Below, in pieces: positions 6,647 to 15,332 of a DNA stretch of 51,728 nucleotides; the first letter of the stretch is position 1; every line of letters starts with the position of its first letter. The notes beneath the pieces are model-generated. The model did no database searches. It saw only the letters and a program-made list of their open reading frames with translations, and was not told where the DNA came from. The position numbers and the translations under genes were made by a program. The DNA comes from Phycisphaerae bacterium (lineage in GTDB: Bacteria > Planctomycetota > Phycisphaerae > UBA1845 > JAFGLZ01). Location: contig JAFGLZ010000226.1 in the NCBI GenBank assembly GCA_016927755.1, positions 1-51,728 of the forward strand. Direction: 5' to 3'.

Positions 6647-9478
6647 ATGTCGCGACTGCCGCAATTCCGCCATGCGCTGATTCTCCTGCTCGCCGTGTCC
6701 TCCGCCGTGGGGGCCGAGCGCCGGTACGACTTCCAGCGAAAGGTGCTGCCCAACGGGCTGACCGTGATCTCGCTCGAGGACCACTCGTGCCCGATCGTGG
6801 CGGTGCAGGTCTGGTATCACGTCGGGTCGAAGAACGAGGACGCCAACCGGCAGGGCTTCGCCCACATGTTCGAGCACATGATGTTCCGCGGCACCGACCG
6901 GCTGGGGCCGGAGGACCACTTCGAGTACATCCGCGGGACGGGCGGCTACACGAACGCCTACACGTCGTTCGACAACACCACGTACGTCAATCGCGTGCCG
7001 TCGAACCAGCTCGAGCTGGTGTTCTGGCTGGAGGCCGAGCGCATGGCCTTCCTTCGGATCGACGAGGAGGGCTTCTACAAGGAGCGCAAGGTCGTCGAGG
7101 AAGAGCGGCGAATGCGCTCGCTCAACACGCCTTACGGGACGGTGCCGGAGAAGGTTCTGCCGGTGATCTTCACGAAACATCCGTATCAGTGGACGCCGAT
7201 CGGGTGCATCCCGCACCTGCGGGCCGCCACGATCGAGGAGCTGCAGGCGTTCTGGGACCGCTACTACACTCCGTCCAACGCGACGCTCGTGGTCGTCGGC
7301 GACGTGACGCATGAGAAGGTCCAGGCCCTGGCCGAGAGATACTTCGGCTGGATCCCCAACATCGCCAAGCCCGTCGGCGTCGAGATCAAGGAGCCGCCGC
7401 AGGCCGAACCGCGGAGCATCAAGATCACCGAGAAGAAGGGCCCCGTACCCGTGGTCGGACTGGCGTATCGGGCGGTGCCCATCGACCATCCGGACGCGCT
7501 GCCGCTCGAGATGCTCATGTCGATTCTCGGCGAGGGCGAGAGCAGCCGCATCTACAAGGACCTCGTCAAGGAGCGCAAGCTCGCCCAGGGCGCGATGGCC
7601 ATGACCTACAGCCTCGAGGACGATGGGTTGGTCGGGGCGGGGGCGGCGCTGATGCCCTGGGGCGACAAGGAGAAGGTCATCGCGGCGATTCGCGAGCACT
7701 TCGAGCGAGCAGCCGCGGAAGGCGTCACGGCCAAGGAGCTGGCCAAGGCCAGGAACCAGTTCCTTCGTCGGGAGGTGACGCAGAACCTGACCGTGGAGAA
7801 CAAGGCCCGGCTCCTCGGCAGCGACCAGGTTATCAAGGGCGACGCCGAGAAGGCCAACCATGCCCTCGAGGACATCCGGGCCGTCACGAAAGAGGACCTG
7901 CGCCGGGTTGCCAAGACGTACCTGACCAAGGAGCGCGAGACGACGGTGATCGTCCAGCCGGAGTTGACGGCCGCGCTGCGTGCCCTGTTCGGCGGCAAGG
8001 GCAAGAAAGACGACGCCGACGAGGGCGCCGCCCCGAGCACGGCCCCGACCACCAATCGCGTGGCCAAGCGAGGCGGGCCCAGGGCGGCGCTCGAACGTCC
8101 CCAGAGTTTCCCGCAGGCCCCGCCGGTCGCTCCGCTGATCGAGGAGATTCCCAACCCGCCGCGCGACGCCGAGACCCTCGCCAACGGGCTGAAGGTCGTG
8201 GTCGTCCCGAATCATGAGGTCCCGTTCGTCACGCTCAAGCTGGGCATCCTCAACGGCGCGTGGACCGAGGCCAAGCCCGGCACGGCCTCGATGGCGGCCC
8301 AGATGATTACGCAGGGCACCAAGTCCCGCACGGCCGCGGAGCTGGCCGAGGAGCTGGCGTTCAACGCGATCTCGCTCAGCGCGGACGCGTCGATGGATAC
8401 GGCCGGCGTCAACGCCTCATGCGTCGCGGACAAGTTCAAGCTGGCGATGAAGCTGATGGCCGAAGTCGTGCTGACCCCCACGTTCCCCGACGACGAGTTC
8501 GAGGTCCTTCGCAAGCAGACGGTCATGGGCCTGATGGTTCGCGCCAAGACGCCGGAGTACGTGGCCGACCGCGAGCTGCGACATCGGCTGTTCGGCAAGC
8601 ACCCCTACGCGCGGACGGACACGGGCGAACTCGAGGACGTCCGGTCGCTGGCGACGGAGGACCTGAAGACGTGGTGGTCGCGATTCGTCCGTCCGGACGC
8701 CTGCGTGCTCTATATTGCCGGGGACGTGACGTCCTCGCAGGCGCTGGCCCTGGCCAAGACCTACTTCGGCGGGTGGAAGGCCGACGGGCCCAAGCCGTCA
8801 CCGGAGCTGCCCGAGATTCCCGCCCCGGCCCCGACACACATCTATCTCGTGGATCGGCCCGGCTCCGTCCAGAGCCAGATCCGGATCGGGCACGTGGGCA
8901 TCACCCGGAAGGACCCGCGGTATTTCGCGGGCCAGGTGCTATCGCTGATCTTCGGGGGCGGGTTCAACAGCCGGCTCAACAAGGCGATCCGCGTCGAGCG
9001 AGGCCTGACGTACGGCGCGCGGGGCGGTCTCGACGCCAGCCGATTCGCCGGGACGTTCCAGGCGGGCACGTTCACGAAGCCGGCCACGTGCGCCGAGGCG
9101 ATCCAGGTGATTCTCGGAGAGATCGACCGCATCCGCACCTCGCCGCCGGAGGAGGCGGAGCTCAAGACGGCCAGGTCGTATATCGTCGGGGGTTTCGCCG
9201 GCCAGCGGGAGACGCCACAGGCCACCGTCGGCGACCTGTGGCTGATCGAATACGCGGGCCTGCCGCAGGACTATCTGACGAAGCTGCTAGGCGGCGTCAA
9301 GGGCACCTCGGCGAAGGACGTCACCAGCACGGCTCGCGACCTGCTGCACCGAGACCGATTGACGATCGTCGTCGTGGGCGAGGCCGACAAGCTCGAGGGC
9401 GACCTGGCCAAGATCGCCCCGGTGACGGTCGTGAAGGCGCCGACTGCGGAGACGAAGCCTGTCTCGGGGAAAGAATAG
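6647..9478 (+). CDS. Two-domain M16 family zinc peptidase (PqqL/insulinase-like fusion)
   Basis: 943 residues from ATG 6647 with GGAAGGAG 6 nt upstream and a signal peptide (LILLLAVSSAVGA). The N-terminal half carries the inverted zinc motif HMFEH (His73, Glu76, His77) and the downstream VVEEERR glutamates near 151-153 that supply the third ligand, followed by the usual SNATLVVVGDV strand and the RIYKDLVKERKLA segment. A charged Ala/Pro/Lys linker lies around residues 450-510. The second half is another M16 fold (NGLKVVVVPNHEVPF, RGLTYGARGG) but has no HxxEH, so it is the non-catalytic partner. Such fusions combine the two subunits found as separate genes elsewhere. It should be periplasmic or exported and degrade peptides. 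Confidence 0.95.
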   Translation: MSRLPQFRHALILLLAVSSAVGAERRYDFQRKVLPNGLTVISLEDHSCPIVAVQVWYHVGSKNEDANRQGFAHMFEHMMFRGTDRLGPEDHFEYIRGTGGYTNAYTSFDNTTYVNRVPSNQLELVFWLEAERMAFLRIDEEGFYKERKVVEEERRMRSLNTPYGTVPEKVLPVIFTKHPYQWTPIGCIPHLRAATIEELQAFWDRYYTPSNATLVVVGDVTHEKVQALAERYFGWIPNIAKPVGVEIKEPPQAEPRSIKITEKKGPVPVVGLAYRAVPIDHPDALPLEMLMSILGEGESSRIYKDLVKERKLAQGAMAMTYSLEDDGLVGAGAALMPWGDKEKVIAAIREHFERAAAEGVTAKELAKARNQFLRREVTQNLTVENKARLLGSDQVIKGDAEKANHALEDIRAVTKEDLRRVAKTYLTKERETTVIVQPELTAALRALFGGKGKKDDADEGAAPSTAPTTNRVAKRGGPRAALERPQSFPQAPPVAPLIEEIPNPPRDAETLANGLKVVVVPNHEVPFVTLKLGILNGAWTEAKPGTASMAAQMITQGTKSRTAAELAEELAFNAISLSADASMDTAGVNASCVADKFKLAMKLMAEVVLTPTFPDDEFEVLRKQTVMGLMVRAKTPEYVADRELRHRLFGKHPYARTDTGELEDVRSLATEDLKTWWSRFVRPDACVLYIAGDVTSSQALALAKTYFGGWKADGPKPSPELPEIPAPAPTHIYLVDRPGSVQSQIRIGHVGITRKDPRYFAGQVLSLIFGGGFNSRLNKAIRVERGLTYGARGGLDASRFAGTFQAGTFTKPATCAEAIQVILGEIDRIRTSPPEEAELKTARSYIVGGFAGQRETPQATVGDLWLIEYAGLPQDYLTKLLGGVKGTSAKDVTSTARDLLHRDRLTIVVVGEADKLEGDLAKIAPVTVVKAPTAETKPVSGKE

Positions 9479-9579
9479 CCGCCGCGCCGCAGGCACCGCG
9501 CCCGCGACTCGTCCTACGGTGCGACCGGCGTCAAGCCTTAGCGCACGCGATCCCGAGCGTTTGCCCAGGGAACGCGCCG

Positions 9580-9975
9580 CTACGCGTTTCCTCTGAGCGA
9601 AGACGTGAAACGCTCGTCCTGCATCAGCTTGACCCAGGCCGCGCGGGGCTTGGGGAACCTGACCGCTATGCCGGCGTCGTCGCCGAGGCCGCGTGCCCAC
9701 TCACGCACGACTTCGTACGGTCCGACGTCCACGACTTTCGTGCCGGGGTTCTTCTTCTTGGCCGTTGAGGGTACGCGGAGTTTGATGGTGCCGCGGGTGA
9801 TGGCTTGGCGTCCGGCTCGCGGAATCTTGGTGGTGTCCTTGGCGCCGGTCAGGGCGGCCCCGTCGGTGCTGACGTCGATGACGCTGAGTTCGGCTGAGGC
9901 CCCGGACTCGTCTTCCAGCAAGGCTCGGCACACACGCTCGTCGTCCTTGAAGCGTCGCTGCGTACGTCCGTCCAT
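9580..9975 (-). CDS. PilZ domain protein
   Basis: 131 residues from ATG 9975 with GGAGG 6 nt upstream. Both parts of the PilZ c-di-GMP signature are visible: RTQRR (R4xxxR8) at the start of the domain and DVSTDG (D34xSxxG39) about 25 residues later, followed by a short beta-barrel-like region. The protein has no other domain, so it is likely a single-domain cytoplasmic effector or adaptor that binds cyclic di-GMP. The C-terminal half (RFPKPRAAWVKLMQD) is unfamiliar. It is convergent with the M16 peptidase gene and no diguanylate cyclase is nearby. Confidence 0.75.
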   Translation of the reverse strand: MDGRTQRRFKDDERVCRALLEDESGASAELSVIDVSTDGAALTGAKDTTKIPRAGRQAITRGTIKLRVPSTAKKKNPGTKVVDVGPYEVVREWARGLGDDAGIAVRFPKPRAAWVKLMQDERFTSSLRGNA

Positions 9976-10032
9976 CGTCGACCTCCACAAGCGGCGGCCG
10001 ATGAGGGCCGCCTGGCCACTCCCCCGGACGAT

Positions 10033-10170
10033 CTAGACGTTCGCGATGGCGCCACCGGGCTGACCATCGATCAGGATCGGTATGCTGCGTCCACCATTCT
10101 TATCGGACTTACGGTCGCGCGCACGACACTCCGAGTCAAGCAGAAACGCATGCGCCATACAGATATTCAT
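10033..10170 (-). CDS. Possible small ORF in a 380-base gap
   Basis: The interval 9991-10370 has no obvious gene. The only candidate is a 45-residue minus-strand frame beginning MNICMAHAFLLDSE and ending in DGQPGGAIANV, with GAAGGA 9 nt before the ATG. The base composition is less GC-rich than the neighbours. I recognise no family and the frame may be chance. Confidence 0.2.
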   Translation of the reverse strand: MNICMAHAFLLDSECRARDRKSDKNGGRSIPILIDGQPGGAIANV

Positions 10171-10370
10171 TATCGCCATTCCTTCGCCCGACATCAATCG
10201 CCAAGTCGCCCAGGCCTTACGCGACCATTTCGCTCGGGCGGCGTGTCTGGTGCCGTCTCCGGTAGGCGAGTCTCGTGCTGCCATATCCTGGGCTTCCAGC
10301 ATGCGCGGCAAGCGGGCAAGGATATCTGCGATGCAGGAGAGTGTCCGTCCGAAGACGGCGCGAGCCGGCT

Positions 10371-10751
10371 CTACCAGGGAATCAGTCGCAGAAGGTTGGG
10401 CACATAGAGGTGAACGCCCCAGACGTTGTACCAGGCGGCCCACAGCGAGATGACGCTCGCCGGGATGAGGATGTAGGCCGCCCACCGTCGCAAGTAGATC
10501 GCCACGCACAGCCCGGCCGAGGCCTTGCCGGCGAAGCCGATCAGCGGCCCCACGATCGGGCCGAAGATCGCCGCGACCCAACTGACCACCGGATGAAGCT
10601 CCTCCGACGAGTCGAGCGTCAGCATGAAATACGTCGTGCTCAGCGCATCGCACATCAGCGCCACGACAAACACGGCGACGACGAGACGATGCTGGCGAAA
10701 GAAGCCTTCTCGGTTACGCGCGAATCGCTCGATGACGCCGGGTCCGGCCAA
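10371..10751 (-). CDS. Small integral membrane protein, DUF5658-like
   Basis: 126 residues from a TTG start at 10751; the TTG is favoured because AAGGAG lies 6 nt upstream and no other start precedes the first membrane segment. Three to four hydrophobic helices are visible: RLVVAVFVVALMCDALSTTYF, VVSWVAAIFGPIVGPLIGF, AGLCVAIYL and YILIPASVISLWAAWYNV. The arrangement CDALSTTYFML...EELHPVV resembles the small DUF5658 family, where a DxxST motif in helix 1 is followed by E.NP. The role is unknown. It lies downstream of the GNAT gene on the same strand. Confidence 0.7.
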   Translation of the reverse strand: MAGPGVIERFARNREGFFRQHRLVVAVFVVALMCDALSTTYFMLTLDSSEELHPVVSWVAAIFGPIVGPLIGFAGKASAGLCVAIYLRRWAAYILIPASVISLWAAWYNVWGVHLYVPNLLRLIPW

Positions 10752-10832
10752 GGACGTCTCCTTGCTCGTCGCCCGCGATACGATCCCCGCCGCCGACGTC
10801 GTTTGTCAACCGAGGAGACGGGGAAAGGGGCG

Positions 10833-11357
10833 TCAGCTCCGTCTGGCGGGGCACTCGCCGAATCGCAGGCACATGAACGTGACGGTGAACGGCAGGTGTT
10901 CGATGGACACGTGCTCTTGTTTGACGAGGAATCCCAGCCGCGTGTACCAGTCCTTCAGTTCGGCGTGGTCGGCGATGATGCCGATCTCCACGCAGTCGGC
11001 GCCGAGGGCCCGGGCCTGGTCGAGCGCGTGCCGCATCAGCGCCGTCCCGATCCCGCGACTTCTGAACTCGGGCAGAACGCCCAGGCGTTCGATATAGCAG
11101 AGGTCGTGGCGGATCTTGTCCAGGCCGACGCAGCCGCACGCCGTCTCGCCGCGCTGCGCGACGTAGAATCGGACGCCCTTCTGAACGGCCGACTCGACCC
11201 ACGCCTCCGTGCAGTTTGACGGATGGGTCGGGCAGTTCTCCGGCGTGAGATCGAACCGTCGGGCGACGTCGAGATAGGCGCCGCGGATGATGTGATTCAG
11301 CAGCGGCGCGTCCCGCGCGGTCGCCTGTCTGATGGTCGGTTCGGTCGACGGTCCCAT
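10833..11357 (-). CDS. GNAT family N-acetyltransferase
   Basis: 174 residues from ATG 11357. The acetyl-CoA loop RSRGIGTALM (motif A, R-x-x-G-x-G) follows the beta4 strand CYIERLGVLPEF, and the C-terminal LKDWYTRLGFLVKQEHV is the usual motif B helix and strand. The substrate cannot be read from sequence. The frame is open further upstream to 11480, but that extension reads through a dispersed palindrome and is not protein-like, so the inner ATG is preferred although its ribosome site is weak. It shares the minus strand with the small membrane protein that follows. Confidence 0.88.
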   Translation of the reverse strand: MGPSTEPTIRQATARDAPLLNHIIRGAYLDVARRFDLTPENCPTHPSNCTEAWVESAVQKGVRFYVAQRGETACGCVGLDKIRHDLCYIERLGVLPEFRSRGIGTALMRHALDQARALGADCVEIGIIADHAELKDWYTRLGFLVKQEHVSIEHLPFTVTFMCLRFGECPARRS

Positions 11358-11456
11358 ATCCGCCCAGCGTATCCCAGGTCGCCGCGCCACGCCAGACGCG
11401 CGCGTCAGGTGCGTCCGAATCGTCGTGCAGGATCGCGCGCCGCGCCTACGGCGCGC

Positions 11457-11507
11457 ACGTAGCATGGGCATCTTGCCCATGAGTGATTCACGGGCGAGAC
11501 GCCCGCG
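11457..11507. repeat. Dispersed composite palindrome, copy 1 (full)
   Basis: ACGTAG then the palindrome CATGGGCATCTTGCCCATG (7-bp arms CATGGGC and GCCCATG), a 9-base spacer, and a second palindrome CACGGGCGAGACGCCCGCG. It lies between the GNAT gene and the next gene upstream. The same bipartite element recurs near 38085 and 39248, and the first half alone near 24694 and 45617. Confidence 0.85.
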
Positions 11508-13646
11508 TTACCGCGGATAGACGGCCACGAGATCGACGTCGCACTCGCCGAGGTCGCCGGGGATCTGGTAGTCCTGCGGCTCGCCGCTGTAGGGGACCTT
11601 GCCGACGAGGAGCTCGGCTGTCTCGCCGTTGAGCGTGCCGCCGTTCTCGAACGTCCAGAGGGGGCGGAACGTCTTGCCGTCGTCGCTCCGCTCGACGACG
11701 CCGCGGTGCGCGAGCCAGCGAGCGCGGAGCCAGACCCACTGTTTCGCGTCATAGGAGCCGCCGTGGAACTGCGTGCCCAGGACGTCCGCCTGGAGCGTGC
11801 CGTCACTCCGCGTGCCGACGCGAACGCCCTGCCCGTCGGGCCAGCGGAGCATCGCGCCGGGCCCCCAGGACTGGCCGCCGTCGCTGCCCTGGCGGATCTT
11901 GACGACGAAGCCGCCGGCCGCGAGCTTCAGCGGGATCCGCAGGAACGCGAACGTGTTGGCGTGCGCTCGGACGTGCAGGCTTCCGCCGGCGATCGAGAGC
12001 GCATCGGGATTCTTGGGCGAGACGGCCTGCTTGGCCTCGGGCATCGCGTCGAACGCATGGTCGCAAATCGGCTTGCCCCAGCGGGGTGGCCGGGCGATCG
12101 TCTCCTGCTCGGCCTTCATGGCAGCGGCCTTCTTGGAGACCAACTCCTGACGGGCGTCGACTAGGCGGTCGACCTCGTCGCGAAGCGCGGGCGTGAGCTT
12201 GGCTCGATACTCCTGATCGAGCGCGCGCATGATCTCGGGCTTGTCGAGCCAGCTCACGATCGTGTGGAATCGGGCGTTGACCTTCAGCACCTCGCGCGCC
12301 AGCTCCGGCGTCACGCCGGTCGGACCGTTGTTGCAGAGCACGCCGATGCAGTTATTGATGTTGTAGCCCGAGACGAAGAACCGCAGGTAGTCGGCGCTGC
12401 CGTACTGTCGATCTCGACCCTCGCCCCGGAGGATGAAGTCGACGTACGCGTCGGCCTGCGGCAAGTAGCATTGCCCCGACCCGAGCGCCCCGGTCGAGTG
12501 CCATTCGTGGATGCCGTCCTCGCCGATCAGGGCGCGCGTCGCACGAGCCAGGGCATACAGAGCGGCCGGGTTCGTGGTGTACTGCCCGTCGAAGTAGAGC
12601 CCGTCGGGCTTGTACTCGTGCATGACCTTGCGGATCGCCGGCATGAACAAGCCCATGTTCTCGCCGGTGGGCGTGCCGGGCGGCCAGCCCTTGAAGTTCT
12701 CGAAGCTGTTGAGCGCATGCGGGGCCAGGGCGGTGCCCTTGAGGAAGTAGTACGGGCTCGTGTAAACGATAAACCGCATGCCGCAATCGTGGATGGTGTT
12801 GCGGACGCGCTGCCATTCGGCCATGCCGAGCCGCGGCACGAAGTCGACGTTCCAGTCCTTCCAGAGCATGACCTCCGACTGGAGCAGGACAATGTTGCCG
12901 TATTGCTTCCATGATCGCAGCACGTTGTCCGGCGGATAGCTGGTCTCGCGCGACCAGTGCCACACGACGTTGTCCTTGATCGATCGCTCCCAGTCGTACG
13001 GCTTGGGTGGACAGACACCGACCCACAAGACAGCGTCCTTCGGCAGCGGGTACGTCGCGACGGTCTCGCCGTAGGCGTCGTAGCGGTCCTCGATCTCGAG
13101 CTCCGAGCAGTAGAGTCCGAAGGCGCCCCACTCGTCGGCGATCAGGTGGTTGCCGCCGAACGACCCGTCCCATGCCGGCGCGATTTTGCGCTCGACGCGG
13201 ACCGTCATCGGCTCGTGGACGTGCAGCATGAACAGCGAATCGCCGTTGACGCGGATGGTCAGCTTCGGTTGATCCGCCGTCACCCGGGCCAGGCCCTTGG
13301 TCGCGCGCGTGATCTTGGCGCCTTGCAGCGGCTTGCCGAGGCTGAGCACGGCGACGGGGCGCGGATGCCCGATCCGCTGATGGAACTCGATCTGACCGGT
13401 GGACGTCGCGATCGCGACGTCGGCGCCGGTCGTGCGGATGCGGAGGGTCCCGCCGTCGGCCTTGGCCGACTCGACCACCATGCCGCGTTGCGGATTCGGG
13501 AAGAGCTTCGGGTCCATCAACTGCTGAAACGTGGGCGCGGCCGGGGCCTGCGGCGTGAGGCTCAGTCCGGTTGACTCCGCCGACAGGGCGGACGAGAAGG
13601 CCGCCGTCGCGCACGCGATTGACGAGAGAATGGCACTTTGCCTCAT
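11508..13646 (-). CDS. Large secreted glycoside-hydrolase-like protein
   Basis: 712 residues from ATG 13646, CAGGAG 8 nt upstream, with a signal peptide (ILSSIACATAAFSSALSA). The central third looks like a TIM-barrel: MRFIVYTSPYYFLKG, then KPDGLYFDGQYTTNPAALY near residue 345, where the Asp at the strand end could be a nucleophile, and IHEWHSTGALGSG. The N-terminal third is a beta-rich domain (TIRVNGDSLFMLHVHEPMTVRVERK). The C-terminal part (GGSLHVRAHANTFAFLRIPLKLAAGGFVVKI, VVERSDDGKTFRPLW) is a laminin-G/DUF1349-like jelly roll that may bind carbohydrate. I cannot assign a GH number. The stop is next to a dispersed palindrome. Confidence 0.7.
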   Translation of the reverse strand: MRQSAILSSIACATAAFSSALSAESTGLSLTPQAPAAPTFQQLMDPKLFPNPQRGMVVESAKADGGTLRIRTTGADVAIATSTGQIEFHQRIGHPRPVAVLSLGKPLQGAKITRATKGLARVTADQPKLTIRVNGDSLFMLHVHEPMTVRVERKIAPAWDGSFGGNHLIADEWGAFGLYCSELEIEDRYDAYGETVATYPLPKDAVLWVGVCPPKPYDWERSIKDNVVWHWSRETSYPPDNVLRSWKQYGNIVLLQSEVMLWKDWNVDFVPRLGMAEWQRVRNTIHDCGMRFIVYTSPYYFLKGTALAPHALNSFENFKGWPPGTPTGENMGLFMPAIRKVMHEYKPDGLYFDGQYTTNPAALYALARATRALIGEDGIHEWHSTGALGSGQCYLPQADAYVDFILRGEGRDRQYGSADYLRFFVSGYNINNCIGVLCNNGPTGVTPELAREVLKVNARFHTIVSWLDKPEIMRALDQEYRAKLTPALRDEVDRLVDARQELVSKKAAAMKAEQETIARPPRWGKPICDHAFDAMPEAKQAVSPKNPDALSIAGGSLHVRAHANTFAFLRIPLKLAAGGFVVKIRQGSDGGQSWGPGAMLRWPDGQGVRVGTRSDGTLQADVLGTQFHGGSYDAKQWVWLRARWLAHRGVVERSDDGKTFRPLWTFENGGTLNGETAELLVGKVPYSGEPQDYQIPGDLGECDVDLVAVYPR

Positions 13647-13662
13647 GGTTGGCGCTCCTGGG

Positions 13663-14580
13663 TCAGTAGCACTGCAGCATCATCCAGACGTCTTCGTAGT
13701 TCCGTTCGAGCATCTGGTCCTCGGGGATCCAGAAATACAGGGCTCCCATGTCCCCCCACATGGCGCCCATGTTGTTGTCCGAGTCCAGTTGGAGGAGCAG
13801 CCGCCACTGGATCGCTCGCGTGAGGAAGTCCGTGAGTTCGTCGTCGGGCAGGTCTCCCATGTCTTCCCGTCTCATGCCGCGGGCGATCAACTCGCAGTCG
13901 AATTGCATGTCGTCCTGGATGATGTCCGGGTGGCCGAAGAGACGATGCCCTCCGGAGGGATCGCTGTCCGCCTCCTCGTCGGTCCGTTCGCCGAGCAGGA
14001 CGGGCTGGGCCGTGAGCTTCATGTAGGCCGTTGCCTCCGCCTCGGTGAGGTCGAGGGCGCGAACGAAGAGGGAATCCAAATGGGGGAGCTTCATCTCCTC
14101 CGTTAGCTCGACGGCGCATGGAGCGTACCCGGCGGCCCGCTCGCGGCTCTCTTCCGTGGTGTCCGTGGGGGACGCAGGGAATGACTTACGCTCGAGCAAG
14201 GAGGCGTCGCCGTCCTGGAAGATCACGCGCCAGCTTCCGCGCTCCTCGGCCTCTGCGCCCCAGGCATCGCTCATGGAGTCATAGAAGAAGAGAAGCCACC
14301 CCGACTTCAGGAACTCGTCCTCCTCATCGCCGAAGCGCGCCAGGTCCGGCAGATAGAACTGCGCCAGGAAGTCGAGCGGTCCCTGCTTCCAGGTGGGCCA
14401 CTCGATGCCCGGCAGCAGATCGGGCCTGCCGCCGAGCTTGCTGACCCCGAGCGGCAAATCGTCCTCGCTTCGCACCGGTTTGGTTCGAACGCGGATAGAC
14501 GTCCACGCCGCATCGGCGATCGGCTCGGCGACCCGCTCCAGCCCCGCGTGCCCGAGCGACTCCAGCAACTCCTCTGACAT
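13663..14580 (-). CDS. DUF1963 (YwqG-like) protein
   Basis: 305 residues from ATG 14580 with GGAGG 9 nt upstream; the frame is open to 14673 but without a ribosome site. The family hallmarks are present: SKLGGRPDLLPGIEWPTWK near the N-terminus, the LDFLAQFYLPDLA strand, HRLFGHPDIIQDDMQF, and the C-terminal WRLLLQLDSDN...WGDMGALYFWI. These proteins are soluble, cytoplasmic and of unknown function; some occur as immunity-like or housekeeping proteins. The coding strand is the same as the next two small genes, with 89 bases to the upstream gene. Confidence 0.9.
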   Translation of the reverse strand: MSEELLESLGHAGLERVAEPIADAAWTSIRVRTKPVRSEDDLPLGVSKLGGRPDLLPGIEWPTWKQGPLDFLAQFYLPDLARFGDEEDEFLKSGWLLFFYDSMSDAWGAEAEERGSWRVIFQDGDASLLERKSFPASPTDTTEESRERAAGYAPCAVELTEEMKLPHLDSLFVRALDLTEAEATAYMKLTAQPVLLGERTDEEADSDPSGGHRLFGHPDIIQDDMQFDCELIARGMRREDMGDLPDDELTDFLTRAIQWRLLLQLDSDNNMGAMWGDMGALYFWIPEDQMLERNYEDVWMMLQCY

Positions 14581-14669
14581 CGACAAGTTCCTCCAACTCC
14601 CGGAAGCTCGGGGCCCGCCGGTCCGCTGAGTGGGCTCCGCGAACGACGACTCCCGCGCTGCCCGGCGGT

Positions 14670-14927
14670 TCATCCGCGTTTGGCTCGCCTCCGCTTGGGC
14701 TTCGTTCCATTGATAGGTTCGATATGCGTGACGTGGATGGGATCGCAGTAGGCGCTTCGCTCGGGGACGTCATCGCTCCCCAGCTCGACGGCAACGACGA
14801 CCTCCGTGCGACCGACGTAAATCAACTCGGGATGATGAACCTCGTGGGACGCTCCGCCGGACAAGTGGAGCCGGAAAGGGCGAAACGGTTCTCGCCTCAC
14901 ATGCTTGAGAATCTCGTTCGGGCGCAT
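14670..14927 (-). CDS. Small conserved protein of the 'EPFRPFRLHL' type
   Basis: 85 residues from ATG 14927 with GAGGAG 6 nt upstream. The sequence MRPNEILKHVRREPFRPFRL followed by SGGASHEVHHPELIYVG is a recurring layout in short planctomycete proteins: an N-terminal helix, the RPFxxHLxxG strand, a conserved V/PHPE turn and a final basic tail (KPKRRRAKRG). The function is unknown. It could be a small nucleic-acid-binding or regulatory protein, but nothing in the sequence proves it. Confidence 0.65.
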   Translation of the reverse strand: MRPNEILKHVRREPFRPFRLHLSGGASHEVHHPELIYVGRTEVVVAVELGSDDVPERSAYCDPIHVTHIEPINGTKPKRRRAKRG

Positions 14928-15026
14928 CGCTCGCTCCTCGATCCCATGCTAGTCCGTCGGGATGCCGCGTACAAGCTCATGCCGGCGTCGGATCCAGCGC
15001 TCGGCTGACTGCGATTGGGAGTGCGG

Positions 15027-15305
15027 TCAATCCGCTCGTTCGACCGGGACAGAGACCTGGTCCATGGGTCGGCTCTTCTCGTAGAGGACGTCCGGGCAGA
15101 CATCCGCGCCGTTGGGCCAAACGATCGTGCCCACGTCCGGCTCGACACGGAGCCTCCTGAAGTACTCCGGATCCAGCAGCGGCCTGAACACCCCATCGAA
15201 CGACAGCAACTCCTCCAAGTCAATCATTCGCTGCTCGCCGCCTTCGAACGTGAGGACGACGCGGTAGTCACCCACGATGCTCGCATCGATGACGTCCTTC
15301 GGCAT
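15027..15305 (-). CDS. DUF2442 domain protein
   Basis: 92 residues. It contains the DUF2442 core: a two-strand start VVLTFEGGEQRMIDLEELL, the FRPLLDPEYFRRLRVEPDVGTIVWPNGADVCPDVLYE stretch, here split over the middle of the protein, and a short tail. DUF2442 proteins are commonly encoded beside DUF4160 partners in toxin-antitoxin-like pairs, but no DUF4160 gene is adjacent here. It follows the second binding protein of the sugar ABC cassette after 27 bases on the same strand. Confidence 0.85.
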   Translation of the reverse strand: MPKDVIDASIVGDYRVVLTFEGGEQRMIDLEELLSFDGVFRPLLDPEYFRRLRVEPDVGTIVWPNGADVCPDVLYEKSRPMDQVSVPVERAD

Positions 15306-15332
15306 GGCATCACTCCAATGGCGGGATAGAGC

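Noticed and set aside
11358..11480. Longer GNAT start beginning MGKMPMLRAR
   Set aside because: These residues come from reading through the dispersed palindrome; the inner ATG at 11357 gives a normal family N-terminus.
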